Shown here piece after piece: positions 7,616 through 15,904 of a DNA stretch of 47,754 nucleotides. The position numbers were made by a program, and so were the translations under genes. The stretch covers positions 1 to 47,754 of the forward strand of contig NZ_FQUL01000017.1 in assembly GCF_900128965.1 (NCBI RefSeq). Reading direction: 5' to 3'. The stretch is from Ferrithrix thermotolerans DSM 19514 (GTDB taxonomy: Bacteria > Actinomycetota > Acidimicrobiia > Acidimicrobiales > Acidimicrobiaceae). The notes beneath the pieces are model-generated. The model was not told the origin of the DNA. It saw nothing but the letters and a program-made list of their open reading frames with translations, and searched no databases. Position 1 is the first letter of the stretch. The number at the start of each line of letters is the position of its first letter.

Positions 7616-9001
7616 TCAAAACAAAAATTTGATCTTCAGCTGGGCTGCGGTTGTAAGGGTATCGAAGAGATCCAGGACTACTTTAGGGTCTGTTGTGTCG
7701 TCGACGATTACCGCGAATTGGTCTCCGCCGACACGAAATACACTGTCGAGGTCCTCAAAGGTCTCAATTAGAGCCTTTGAAAAGTGCACGATTAGTTGAT
7801 CACCAACCTCCGTGCCGTGCATTGAGTTTATCGACCGAAGATCGTCTATGTCCAAAAGGCAAAGGGCGAATGGCCTAGGTGCGGTATTGGTTTTCTTTGT
7901 CTTTGCAAAAAGCACGTTCTCAAACTGTGCCCGATTCGCCAGTGACGTGGCTTGGTCGTGTGTTGAGAGCCAGAGAGTGTTTTGTCTGAACTGAGTAGCT
8001 TGTTGTTGCTGTCTTAGAAGCCGAAGAGACTGGACGATCAACTTGTTTATCGTCTCCATCGCCTCAAGAGTGTGGGGCTGGAAGAGGTTGCTAATCGGAG
8101 AGGCCGCCACTAAAACCGACTCGGCCACGGCGTCGCCAACAGGCATTGCGACTACTGAACGCCATCTATGTGCGATAAAAAAGTCCCGCCATGGGCCCAG
8201 TCCTGGTGCGTTTATCTGGTCGTTGTTGTAGCACAACGAGTTCGAGGCGTAAGCCTTTGAAGAGAGTGGGGTTAGGTGATCGTTGACCTGTACGGGAATC
8301 TTGAAGTTTTTCATCTCACCGGCACCGGCTCCGGCTGCATCCACAATGTCAAAGCATCCGGTACTGAAGGACTCTGTCCCTAGCCACGCAGCATGGAAAA
8401 TTCCCGATCCAAGGAGGCTGTCAATACAAGCGCTCATTAGTTGCGGCTCTTCTGTGATCTGTTCTCCAATAGAGGCGATGATCTCGGTAAAGCGAGCGGT
8501 GAGAGCAACTAGCTTTCTAGAGCTGACGGACCCTACTCTCAGTGTGTCCCTCTCGGTCGTCTGTGCAAAGAGTGCTACTGAGTACTCATTAGGAGCGCAG
8601 TCCTCTCCGCGCTTTACGATAGCTGCCACCCTGTACCCTTGGTTGCGAGTGCTAGAAGCCGACTTTATCTTTATGTATGAAGATCCCACATACCCCGGAC
8701 CGAGCGTATTTTCTGAAAAAGCTGTCGTTACATCAAAGCCGGGCAGTAATTGGGATATGTTCATCCCATCTACAGCTCCAGGAGGTATGGAGATGAAGTC
8801 GAACCATGGGTCGAGGGCTGTAAACGCTGTAATTAGGCCAAAGCGGTTGCACGACAGCGTGCCAATCTCAATGGCGGTGCCTCCGGATAAGAGCTTTGAC
8901 TCATAGGCCTGATCGTTAGTTATGGACCAAGGCTCCTTTGATCCATCGCCACTAACGTACTCCGAGTTCACATACCCTCCCAATACCCAACCGAACCTCA
9001 C
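7616..9001 (-). CDS. Sensor plus GGDEF domain, N-terminal part of a split GGDEF-EAL gene
   Basis: Residues 1-160 form an unassigned sensor-like region. Residues 165-335 resemble a GAF domain (WLGTESFSTGCFDIVDAAG, then WRSVVAMPVGDAV). A Gln-rich helix, LRLLRQQQQATQFRQ, leads into a GGDEF domain with the degenerate entry HDQATSLANRAQF, the metal/nucleotide stretch LLDIDDLRSINSMHG, and a GGDQF signature. There is no RxxD inhibitory site before GGDQF (EDLD occupies it). The domain is cut by TGA after about 32 residues past GGDQF, and its missing end continues in frame in the next entry. The first codon is GTG with no clear Shine-Dalgarno, so the true start is uncertain. As read, the diguanylate cyclase domain is incomplete. 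The gene may be a recent pseudogene, or the TGA may be a sequence error. Confidence 0.78.
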   Translation of the reverse strand: MRFGWVLGGYVNSEYVSGDGSKEPWSITNDQAYESKLLSGGTAIEIGTLSCNRFGLITAFTALDPWFDFISIPPGAVDGMNISQLLPGFDVTTAFSENTLGPGYVGSSYIKIKSASSTRNQGYRVAAIVKRGEDCAPNEYSVALFAQTTERDTLRVGSVSSRKLVALTARFTEIIASIGEQITEEPQLMSACIDSLLGSGIFHAAWLGTESFSTGCFDIVDAAGAGAGEMKNFKIPVQVNDHLTPLSSKAYASNSLCYNNDQINAPGLGPWRDFFIAHRWRSVVAMPVGDAVAESVLVAASPISNLFQPHTLEAMETINKLIVQSLRLLRQQQQATQFRQNTLWLSTHDQATSLANRAQFENVLFAKTKKTNTAPRPFALCLLDIDDLRSINSMHGTEVGDQLIVHFSKALIETFEDLDSVFRVGGDQFAVIVDDTTDPKVVLDLFDTLTTAAQLKIKFLF

Positions 9002-9115
9002 ACTGAAAGTGTTTCTTAACTCACTTAGAACGGTAATTGACTACTGTTGAGCATATACCTATTTCTCAGTCGGTGTTTATCTGTTTTTACAGATATTTAT
9101 AAATTCTGAAGAAGT

Positions 9116-9140
9116 TTTTTAGAAATGGGACTTTGGTCCC
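9116..9140 (-). terminator. Candidate terminator after cbiX
   Basis: GGGAC-TTTG-GTCCC (9127-9140) folds into a five-base-pair hairpin 24 bp beyond the cbiX stop. On the minus strand it is followed by a weak T-containing tail. A second perfect hairpin, TATCTGT/ACAGATA, lies at 9078-9095. Either could end the long cobalamin transcript. The tail is poor, so confidence is low. Confidence 0.35.
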
Positions 9141-9163
9141 GGGATGTTCTCTGAAGCCGCTAC

Positions 9164-10006
9164 TCAGATGGACGAACTGTTGCCACGCATAGTGGGCGAG
9201 CGATACATGCATAGATCGCAAGAACTTAAAGTAATCTCTCCCAAGGCTTGATCTACTCTATAGGAGATAGCATCTAGAAGTAGCTTACCGGGACCTATCT
9301 CTTGGCCTAGAGTTAGCTTTGGGGAAGGCTCATGGGTTTTGGACCAGGCGTAAGCCTGATCGAACATTCGATCGATTAGTAGTCCGTGAAATAGAAAGTA
9401 AGGCTGAACTACGACCTCTCGATACCCCATCTTGTAAAGACTTTCGAGTGCATCAGGCACGGAGGGCGCTGCCAAAGAGACAAAGGCGCTTTGCACTGAA
9501 AGTGGGTCGAGCTGCAACTGTTCTGTAACTAGCCGTGAGGCTTTGTAGAGCTCAGCGTTGCCATCAGGATCTGTGGATCCACGCCCCACCAACAACACGG
9601 CTCGATCTTCACTGGCCTCTGTGTGCCCATATGCTTCAACGATCCGTTCACTGATCGCAGTGACTACTTCAGGTAGCGTTCCAAGGAAGCTGGAGTAGGT
9701 GACCTTGAGGGACTTGTTCCTCGACGATCCTTTGGCGCGAGCTACAAGGACAGGACCGTCGTCTTTCATGTGTCCAGCGGGAAAGAGGACTACGGGTACA
9801 ACTACCAACTCATCTAGGTCCTCTGCCTCTAAAAAGGTGTCCATAGCTAGATTCATCTCAGGCTCTGCAAGCTCGATAAACCCTCCACTTACAGCTATGG
9901 GGAATCTTTGATTGGCTAAAGAGATCAACTCCATGAACTGATCTTTGCCTCGCTGGGACTTTGTCCCATGCCCCATAAGAAATATCCCTCGTCGTCTTGA
10001 ATTCAT
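9164..10006 (-). CDS. cbiX: Sirohydrochlorin cobaltochelatase, long CbiX type
   Basis: Inserts Co2+ into sirohydrochlorin, the first committed step of the early-cobalt cobalamin route. The 280-aa chain is a tandem of two chelatase domains: residues 1-125 start with GIFLMGHGTKSQRGKDQF, whose His is the metal ligand, and residues 135-255 contain LLVGRGSTDPDGN and VVVQPYFLFHGLLIDRM. A C-terminal SSCDLCMYRSP matches the CxxC tail of long CbiX proteins, where a redox or Fe-S role has been proposed. GAGGA lies nine bases before the ATG. It is the last gene of the minus-strand corrin operon and starts 2 bp after cobH ends. It coexists with the late chelatase CobN plus ChlI/D, which is the main metabolic puzzle of this locus. 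Confidence 0.93.
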   Translation of the reverse strand: MNSRRRGIFLMGHGTKSQRGKDQFMELISLANQRFPIAVSGGFIELAEPEMNLAMDTFLEAEDLDELVVVPVVLFPAGHMKDDGPVLVARAKGSSRNKSLKVTYSSFLGTLPEVVTAISERIVEAYGHTEASEDRAVLLVGRGSTDPDGNAELYKASRLVTEQLQLDPLSVQSAFVSLAAPSVPDALESLYKMGYREVVVQPYFLFHGLLIDRMFDQAYAWSKTHEPSPKLTLGQEIGPGKLLLDAISYRVDQALGEITLSSCDLCMYRSPTMRGNSSSI

Positions 10007-10008
10007 GG

Positions 10009-10638
10009 TCAGTGATCCTCTCCGTATTCACCTTCAGAGACGATTTGATAAGTTCCCTTTGCCATCTTGATAACAGCGTTCACTGCTCCGGCTGTAACGG
10101 CAGTGCCCCCACGTCTACTCAGATTTGTAATGTATCTCCTACCTTCTTTTACAAGGCGGGTCTTGGACTCATAAGCTCCCACGAAACCAACCGGCATTGC
10201 GATGATTAGGGGTGAGAACTTACTTTCAGCTGCCAAGTCCAATAGAGCCTCCAGAGCCGTGGGTGCGCATCCTACTACGTAAATGGTGTCTTTATCTCCA
10301 AATACTTGAGCGGCGTGGCGCATGGCTGCATATGACCGAGTTTGATTTGCTAGCAAGGCATAAGGTAGCTCAAACGCAGAGACGGTTGCATCGCTGTAGA
10401 TCAGGTGAGAGAGAGAGGTAACGTCGGTGACGATGCGTACTTGATCCATCTCTTTGAAGGTGGCAACCATGTCTCTTACCACATCTTGACTGAAGCTCAT
10501 CTCCTCGACATAGGAAGGTTCCGCACTCGCATGAACTACGCGTGCAACAACCTCACGCTCGTAGAGGTCAAAGCCGTAGAGGTTGACCTCTTTCTGTATT
10601 AGCTTGAAGCTCAGTGTCTCTATCTCGTTGCCAAGCAA
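10009..10638 (-). CDS. cobH: Precorrin-8X methylmutase (CobH/CbiC)
   Basis: Moves the methyl group from C11 to C12 to give hydrogenobyrinate or its cobalt form. Visible motifs are VVARVVHASAEP with the catalytic His, TSLSHLIYSDATVSAF, IYVVGCAPTALEAL, MPVGFVGAYESK and ITNLSRRGGTAVTAGAVNA. The frame stays open upstream to 10752, but that stretch reads the ferredoxin gene in another frame. I therefore place the start at TTG 10638, with GGAGGA five bases upstream, giving 209 aa, which is the usual family length. It begins 19 bp after the ferredoxin stop and ends 2 bp before cbiX. Family assignment is secure; the start codon is an inference. Confidence 0.92.
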   Translation of the reverse strand: MLGNEIETLSFKLIQKEVNLYGFDLYEREVVARVVHASAEPSYVEEMSFSQDVVRDMVATFKEMDQVRIVTDVTSLSHLIYSDATVSAFELPYALLANQTRSYAAMRHAAQVFGDKDTIYVVGCAPTALEALLDLAAESKFSPLIIAMPVGFVGAYESKTRLVKEGRRYITNLSRRGGTAVTAGAVNAVIKMAKGTYQIVSEGEYGEDH

Positions 10639-10657
10639 GAAGCTCCTCCCAACTTTG

Positions 10658-10921
10658 TTATTGTAGACAACCTTTACCTCGAGGCTCCTTTTCTTTCGGG
10701 GCTTCGTAGTAGAAAGAGATCGATCCAGCGGGACATACGTCCACACAGTCAAGGCAGCCAGTGCAGTTTTGTGTCAAAATCTTAGGAGGTCTCGACGGGG
10801 CTGCGACTAGAGCCTTAGCTGAACATGTCAACAGGCAAAGACCACACCCCTTGCAGCTGTCTAAGATCTCTACTGTCACTTTATGGATCGTGGGGGTTGT
10901 TTCCGTTCTAGTGGGCGCCAT
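10658..10921 (-). CDS. 2[4Fe-4S] ferredoxin within the cobalamin operon
   Basis: A small 87-aa protein carrying two cluster motifs, CKGCGLCLLTC and CTGCLDCVDVCP, as in bacterial 2[4Fe-4S] ferredoxins. In the first motif the usual Pro after the fourth Cys is Ser. The N-terminal 15 residues are Thr-rich and the C-terminal tail is charged. Its ATG lies inside the 3' end of the cbiG-cobJ gene (14-bp overlap), so it is translationally coupled to the pathway enzymes. A likely job, by context only, is to pass electrons to a reductive step of corrin synthesis, such as ring reduction or cobalt reduction to Co(I). It could also be a general ferredoxin that happens to be coexpressed. Confidence 0.9.
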   Translation of the reverse strand: MAPTRTETTPTIHKVTVEILDSCKGCGLCLLTCSAKALVAAPSRPPKILTQNCTGCLDCVDVCPAGSISFYYEAPKEKEPRGKGCLQ

Positions 10922-12641
10922 CGACGCTGTATCCCCTTGGTGTATAGATATACTCTCCTTCTAGAGCCGAGGATGTAGAACCCACAATTACGACCGTCTC
11001 CATGTCGACGAGGTTCTCATCCAGATCGCCTAAGGTAGTCACCGTAAGGTTCTCTGAGTCTCTGGTGACAGACTTTGCCAGTAGCACGTAAGTGGAGTTG
11101 CCTCGTATCTCCTTTAGTATCGAAATGGCGCGCTGAAACTGCCACCTTCTTCCTTTGGATCTAGGGTTATAAATCGCCACGACAAGGTGCGTGCCAGCGA
11201 GAGACCTAATAGCCTGTTCTATCTTTGACCATGGAGTGAGCAGATCCGACAGGGATATGTAGGCGTGGTCGTGACCCAAGATCGCTCCCTTAGCGGCTGA
11301 GGCGGCGAGCGCCGCAGTGACACCCGGCACTACTTCAATGTCGTAGCTAAGGGAGGATAGATCTCTAGAGGCTCTGGTCTCAAAGACCAAAGACGCCATG
11401 GCGTAAACCCCTGGATCCCCCGAGCAGATAAGGGCCACATCGTGACCCATCTCCGCCTCCTCGATGGCGCGCTCAACCCGCTTTGACTCCTCACCTATCT
11501 CGTAAGGGATCCGTTGCTGACCGTTTGTAAGGAGGTCGCTGCACAGCTCTAAGTAGCCTCTAAAGCCAATCACTATCTCGGCGTTCGCTATAGCGATCTC
11601 GCTGCGCCTGGTTCTATGAAGCGGTGACCCAGGTCCAACACCGACGATCCTAAGCTTCCCCCTCGGCGCGATCTCTGCCACCGCAACTGTGGCTTGCTCG
11701 AACTTTATCTTCTCAAGGACCAGTCTAGACCTGGGTCCAAGAGCCAAGAGGGCTGCAGCCTCGGCCACCGAGGAAGTTCCTACCTCTTCCATGACCTTTG
11801 AGGACGGATTTGGAACCCTTACTCCTCTAAGCTGCTCTGACGTAAACGCCAAGACGGGAAGACCAAGGCCGGTTACTGCGTGATGGTCCTTCCTGCGATC
11901 GATCGTTGCCACAGCAACGAAGTCGCTGATTTTAAGCCCAACCTGTGAGGCGGCTTTTATTACAGCGGATCGCATCTCTTCTTTAGTGCACGACAAAGAA
12001 CAACCGACCCCTAATACAACCGAGCGTTCTTTGGTTAGATGGACGATCTTCTTGTCCGAGTCATAGGTGGGATCGGTGGATGAAGCCTCTGTTCTAAGGA
12101 CAAATCCTAAAGAACGGTCGGCCTCAAAGTTGACTTCTCTCAGTGCCGGCGGCAGATCTTCTCTTTGACCCTCAAGCCAAAGAGGCATACGATTGTTTAT
12201 ACGACCTTGTATTGCTGGAAGGTCTCCTGAGACGCGTACCCCTGGGATCTCATCTAGCGAAGGTGCGTTTCTCAGGTCGGATGCGGTCGTGACGATCGCC
12301 TTGGCTCCTATGGTCTTTTCAAGGTACCTTGCAGCCTGATTTCCACCTTTGTGCGCACCGAGGAGGACCACACTGTGTTGCAAGGTGTCATCCACGCACA
12401 CTACTGCGGGATCTGCGGCCTTTGTTAGACGTGCCCGAGCGATCGCTCGGACAGCGATCGGGGCTGCACATACATAGATGATTAGATCGAAGACTCTGAA
12501 AAGATCATCTACATCTTTAGCCTCTTTGAAGGTGTAGATCTTGGATCCGACTGCCTGCCTTACCGGTTCAGCTGCTAATGAGTTAGAGACTATCACTGAG
12601 TTGGTGGCACTCGGTATAAAGTCGCTTGCGCTAGGGGTCAT
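10908..12641 (-). CDS. cobJ: Fused cobalt-precorrin-5A hydrolase (CbiG) and precorrin-3B C17-methyltransferase (CobJ/CbiH)
   Basis: Residues 1-325 are CbiG, which opens the delta-lactone and releases acetaldehyde. It shows AAPIAVRAIAR, LLGAHKGGNQAARYL and the C-terminal-domain motif VVLGVGCSLSCTKEEM. Residues 328-577 are CobJ, an SAM-dependent methyltransferase of the tetrapyrrole methylase family: GKLRIVGVGPGSP, ALICSGDPGVYAMASLV, VVPGVTAALAASAAKGA, LVVAIYNPRSKGR and VVIVGSTSS. The two activities are consecutive around ring contraction, and such fusions are known in other bacteria. The total of 577 aa equals the sum of the two enzymes. It starts 3 bp after cobL and overlaps the ferredoxin start. 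CbiG is a marker of the cobalt-containing (anaerobic-type) route. Confidence 0.94.
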   Translation of the reverse strand: MTPSASDFIPSATNSVIVSNSLAAEPVRQAVGSKIYTFKEAKDVDDLFRVFDLIIYVCAAPIAVRAIARARLTKAADPAVVCVDDTLQHSVVLLGAHKGGNQAARYLEKTIGAKAIVTTASDLRNAPSLDEIPGVRVSGDLPAIQGRINNRMPLWLEGQREDLPPALREVNFEADRSLGFVLRTEASSTDPTYDSDKKIVHLTKERSVVLGVGCSLSCTKEEMRSAVIKAASQVGLKISDFVAVATIDRRKDHHAVTGLGLPVLAFTSEQLRGVRVPNPSSKVMEEVGTSSVAEAAALLALGPRSRLVLEKIKFEQATVAVAEIAPRGKLRIVGVGPGSPLHRTRRSEIAIANAEIVIGFRGYLELCSDLLTNGQQRIPYEIGEESKRVERAIEEAEMGHDVALICSGDPGVYAMASLVFETRASRDLSSLSYDIEVVPGVTAALAASAAKGAILGHDHAYISLSDLLTPWSKIEQAIRSLAGTHLVVAIYNPRSKGRRWQFQRAISILKEIRGNSTYVLLAKSVTRDSENLTVTTLGDLDENLVDMETVVIVGSTSSALEGEYIYTPRGYSVDGAH

Positions 12642-12644
12642 AGG

Positions 12645-13871
12645 TTATATCTCGTTCCAGGCTAGAAATACAGGGTTCGAAGGAACAAGCCTAGTGTGTG
12701 AGCTACTTTTGCTAAACGGAGAGAGGGTAAAAGAGACGATCTCTTTGACGTTGCCAAAAGCCTCGTAGGCAAGTGATAGATCTAGGGGCGAGACGAATAC
12801 AGCACATATCCGGGCAGGCCTCCTTAGAGCTTTGGAGGTCTCGTAGGCAAGTTCCACGCCGCCCCCTCCAAAGAAGATCGCTGCGGGATCGATATCGTTT
12901 ACTTCGTTAGGATTAAAGGTCTCATTTTTTAGGACTGATGTAACCCCGAATGACTTTAGGTTCGTCCTTATCGTTGGGATCTTCCTTGCATCTTTTTCGT
13001 ACTGGTAAAGCACGAGGTCTGGACGAAGTCTCGCTGCAAGTATACCGACACCGCCGTAACCAGCGCCAACCTCTAAAAACACAGAGCCCAAGCTTAAGCT
13101 GTCGACTTGAAGCAGAGCCATGACAAGGGCTTTCACCTCTATCTTGGAGAAGTTTCTATCAGGATGTGAAAACTCTTTCTCAGAAAAGGCCGATGGCATC
13201 TTAGAAGGAGGCTCTGATCTAAAGATTAAAGACGCTGTGTCTGGGTGGCGTCTTTTTAGGAGGAGAACTACGGCGTTGGATGAGTAATCCTTATGTGGGG
13301 GCTCTGGTCCAGTAACTCTCTCCCTGTCTGTCATAAGGTCTTCGAATATCCATATCTCATGCCCTTTTACGCCTCTGGCGCCAATCAGGCTAAGGATCTC
13401 AAGTGGAGGGAGCTTTGGGCCACAAAGTACAAACACTCCACCATTATCTTCGGAGAGGGCTGTATCTAAGGTCGACACAAACTCTTCCTCTTTACGACCG
13501 TGGGCTGAGAGTACGACCTTGTCTTCCCAGGGTATCTTTAGTCTTGCTGCCGCTATCGACACCGATGATGGGGCAGGTAGAACCTCAAAGTCAAGGTTGT
13601 TGGCGGAGAGATAGCTTGTGATGCCGAAGAACCCTGGATCTCCACTTGCGACCACCACTACTGGATGCTCTACGGATGCAACTATCTCTGCCAAGGAGCT
13701 AAGGGGTTTGGGATACTCCTCGATCTTTGTGTTTGCGGTATCTACAAACTTCGCTATGGCCTTGGCTCTCGATCTATTCGCTAAGACCGTCTTTGCGCTA
13801 ATTAGTCGTTGGATTGCATCCTGGTTTAGCTCCGAGATCGTATCTCCAACCATGCCGATAACCGTTATCAA
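12645..13871 (-). CDS. cobL: Precorrin-6Y C5,15-methyltransferase, decarboxylating (CbiE-CbiT fusion, CobL)
   Basis: Methylates C5 and C15 and decarboxylates the C12 acetate. Residues 1-205 are the CbiE half: ITVIGMVGD, VVVASGDPGFFGI, VLPAPSSVSIAAARL, VLSAHGR, and the typical WIFEDLMTDRERVTG. Residues 270-408 are the CbiT half with the SAM-binding VFLEVGAGYGGVGILAA and AIFFGGGGVE. The frame is open to 13994, but that part lies over cbiD. The TTG at 13871 shares TTGA with the cbiD stop, gives 408 aa (normal length) and begins directly with the conserved ITVIG strand, so I take it as the start. AAGGAG lies eleven bases upstream and AAGAGG directly abuts the codon. Confidence 0.92.
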   Translation of the reverse strand: MITVIGMVGDTISELNQDAIQRLISAKTVLANRSRAKAIAKFVDTANTKIEEYPKPLSSLAEIVASVEHPVVVVASGDPGFFGITSYLSANNLDFEVLPAPSSVSIAAARLKIPWEDKVVLSAHGRKEEEFVSTLDTALSEDNGGVFVLCGPKLPPLEILSLIGARGVKGHEIWIFEDLMTDRERVTGPEPPHKDYSSNAVVLLLKRRHPDTASLIFRSEPPSKMPSAFSEKEFSHPDRNFSKIEVKALVMALLQVDSLSLGSVFLEVGAGYGGVGILAARLRPDLVLYQYEKDARKIPTIRTNLKSFGVTSVLKNETFNPNEVNDIDPAAIFFGGGGVELAYETSKALRRPARICAVFVSPLDLSLAYEAFGNVKEIVSFTLSPFSKSSSHTRLVPSNPVFLAWNEI

Positions 13872-15016
13872 CCTCTTCGGATCTCCTTGTAAAGAGTCGG
13901 CAGTTCTTTGTTTGTCGATACGACGGCTCTTTTTCCCTCTAGATCCACCATTGTTATATCGATGTTCGCTTTGGTTGCTATGTCTTCCTCGCACCTCTTT
14001 TTGGCCAAATAGACGAGGCTATAAAGAGGTTCTAGCTCGTTGTTCTCAAGACAAACCTCAAAAAAGTGTCTTGCGGTATTCGTAGCGGTTGCGGCCTCTA
14101 CGATCACCTCATTTGCTGATGACTGCTTTGCAACGGTCCTAAGTAGAGACGTGTCCACGTTTGATCTGTGAAAGTGCGTCATCATCATCCCTTGTGCCAA
14201 CTTGGTGACTTTGCCAACCATTCCGATCCACTCAACTGAGCGGAACCCTACCTTTGCGCAGTGTCTGAAGGCGACGCCGCTAAAGTCTCCTACCTCCGCA
14301 AATACCAAAGGCGATAGCAAGGGAAAGAGGGATCTAGCACAGGCCTCGCTTCTCGAACCTGTGGCGAGCACCATCTTGTTTGAACCTTGGGCGATCGCCA
14401 CGTCTATCTGCTGGACCATCGCCGCTCTAAAGGAAGCGGTGGAGAAGGGTTTTACTATTCCAGTGGTTCCAAGGATAGAGATACCCCCCAAGATGCCTAG
14501 GCGATCGTTGGTGGTTTTCTTGGCCATCTCTTCGCCTCCGGGCACTGAAATCGTTACCTCAACGCCTCCTTGGTATATCTCTCTGATCGCTTCCCGTATC
14601 ATTTTTTGAGGTACTGGATTTATGGCAGGACCACCTATGGGAAGCCCTAGCCCAGAGAGTGTCACTCGCCCAACTCCCTCTCCTCCCAGTATTTGGATCT
14701 CGGGGCTGGAGCTTATTAGCTTGCACGATGCGGTTATGTGAGCTCCGTCGGTACAGTCCGGGTCGTCTCCTGCGTCTTTCACCACGAAACAGCGCCCAAG
14801 TTCATCTACTTCAACTTTGAAGGTGGCCCTTCCACCTTTGGGAAGGGGTATGTCCACCAAAGCGGGAGAACTTCCCCTTAGATTCTTTATCACCTCGGCT
14901 TTGGCTGCGGCCGCTGCGCAGGATCCGGTCGTCCAGCCGTTACGTAGATGTTTTTTGTTAGAAGGCGCTGGCGCCATCACGTCTTGAAGGTCGATGGGGT
15001 CTAGATCTTGAGGCAT
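13868..15016 (-). CDS. cbiD: Cobalt-precorrin-5B C1-methyltransferase
   Basis: CbiD methylates C1 using SAM in the anaerobic-type corrin pathway; the aerobic route uses the unrelated CobF. The 382-aa chain has the family opening LRNGWTTGSCAAAAAKA, the DAGDDPDCTDGAHI block, the glycine-rich GEGVGRVTLSGLGLPIG, TGIVKPFS, VLATGSRSEACA and MGVKVTKLA-like GMVGKVTKLAQGMMMTHF. The ATG follows AGGTAACT weakly. It lies 10 bp downstream of cobM, and its stop overlaps the cobL TTG by four bases, a typical coupling overlap. Together with CbiG and CbiX it argues that cobalt is inserted early in this organism. Confidence 0.95.
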   Translation of the reverse strand: MPQDLDPIDLQDVMAPAPSNKKHLRNGWTTGSCAAAAAKAEVIKNLRGSSPALVDIPLPKGGRATFKVEVDELGRCFVVKDAGDDPDCTDGAHITASCKLISSSPEIQILGGEGVGRVTLSGLGLPIGGPAINPVPQKMIREAIREIYQGGVEVTISVPGGEEMAKKTTNDRLGILGGISILGTTGIVKPFSTASFRAAMVQQIDVAIAQGSNKMVLATGSRSEACARSLFPLLSPLVFAEVGDFSGVAFRHCAKVGFRSVEWIGMVGKVTKLAQGMMMTHFHRSNVDTSLLRTVAKQSSANEVIVEAATATNTARHFFEVCLENNELEPLYSLVYLAKKRCEEDIATKANIDITMVDLEGKRAVVSTNKELPTLYKEIRRG

Positions 15017-15026
15017 AGTTACCTAG

Positions 15027-15836
15027 CTACAAGGAGCTGCGTAACGCCTTTGTAGGTCTTCCCACTGTGTTGCCTACCGACTTTTTCCTGAACTTGTGTG
15101 CGAAGCTTGGATTGTATAGGTGAGAGCGTAGTGGCTCGCTATCAAGGGCGTCTCCTACCAACACCAAGACGGTTCGTCTTGCACCAATGGAGTTCATCGT
15201 TGCAGCTAGATCCCCTAACCTAGTCATCTGAAGCTTTTCGTCATCCCATCCAACTCTTACGACAACAGCTACAGGCGTCTCTACATCGTAAGCGCTACCC
15301 TCACAAAGAAGTTCGTCCTGAAGTTCCTTTGGGTAGCTTCCCGATAGAAAGACGCACAGGGTCCCTCCGACCTTTGCATACGCAGATACTGTCTCCCGAT
15401 GAGGCATCGATCCCTTGGTCTTTTTGGCCATCCGAGTAAAGACGACGCTTTGTGACACCCCAGGTACCGTAAGTTCTCGCTGCAGAGCTGCTGAGGCAGC
15501 GGCGACTGAGGTTACCCCCGGCACGACCTCGAAGTCAATATTGTGTTCTTCGAGGTAGTCGATCTGCTCTTGGATTGCGCCGTATATCGAAGGGTCGCCT
15601 GAGTGAAGTCGCACCACCTTTTTGTCCTTGTTGGCGTCGTAAAGAGCTACTACATCTTCTAGGGTCATCCCGGCTGAGTCATATATCTCGCAGCGTGACC
15701 TATCTACATAGGACAGGATTGAGGGGGGTATCAAGGACGAAGCCCAGATAACAACCTCAGCGTCTCGCAGTCGTTCTACGCCTCGAAGAGTTATCAGATC
15801 TTCGGCTCCGGGTCCTGCACCAACTAGAGATATCAC
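15027..15836 (-). CDS. cobM: Precorrin-4 C11-methyltransferase (CobM/CbiF)
   Basis: A tetrapyrrole methylase that transfers a methyl group to C11. Motifs: ISLVGAGPGAEDLITLRG, VIWASSLIPPSIL, VRLHSGDPSIYGAIQEQ, VVPGVTSVAAASAAL, VFTRMAKKTKGSMP and LCVFLSGSYPKEL. The frame is open to a GTG at 15896, but the extra 20 residues show no family similarity. GTG 15836 has AGGAGAG nine bases upstream and starts the protein right at the first conserved strand (269 aa), so I prefer it. The longer form would sit only 8 bp behind cobI, so it cannot be excluded. The C-terminal 35 residues form a basic tail beyond the normal domain. Confidence 0.93.
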   Translation of the reverse strand: MISLVGAGPGAEDLITLRGVERLRDAEVVIWASSLIPPSILSYVDRSRCEIYDSAGMTLEDVVALYDANKDKKVVRLHSGDPSIYGAIQEQIDYLEEHNIDFEVVPGVTSVAAASAALQRELTVPGVSQSVVFTRMAKKTKGSMPHRETVSAYAKVGGTLCVFLSGSYPKELQDELLCEGSAYDVETPVAVVVRVGWDDEKLQMTRLGDLAATMNSIGARRTVLVLVGDALDSEPLRSHLYNPSFAHKFRKKSVGNTVGRPTKALRSSL

Positions 15837-15904
15837 AGACTCACACTCTCCTACCGTCTCTTTGCCTTGTGGCGTCAGGCGACGGACACCTGTCACCTAC
15901 CTAT

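Noticed and set aside
7616-7618. TGA as a selenocysteine codon
   Set aside because: The stop lies in a GGDEF domain where no Sec or Cys is expected, and I see no convincing SECIS-like stem directly after it.
8283-8906. Long plus-strand open frame opposite the GGDEF gene
   Set aside because: It is the antisense shadow of a clearly coding minus-strand frame with recognisable domains.
13872-13994. N-terminal extension of CobL
   Set aside because: It overlaps the conserved end of cbiD in another frame and has no family similarity.
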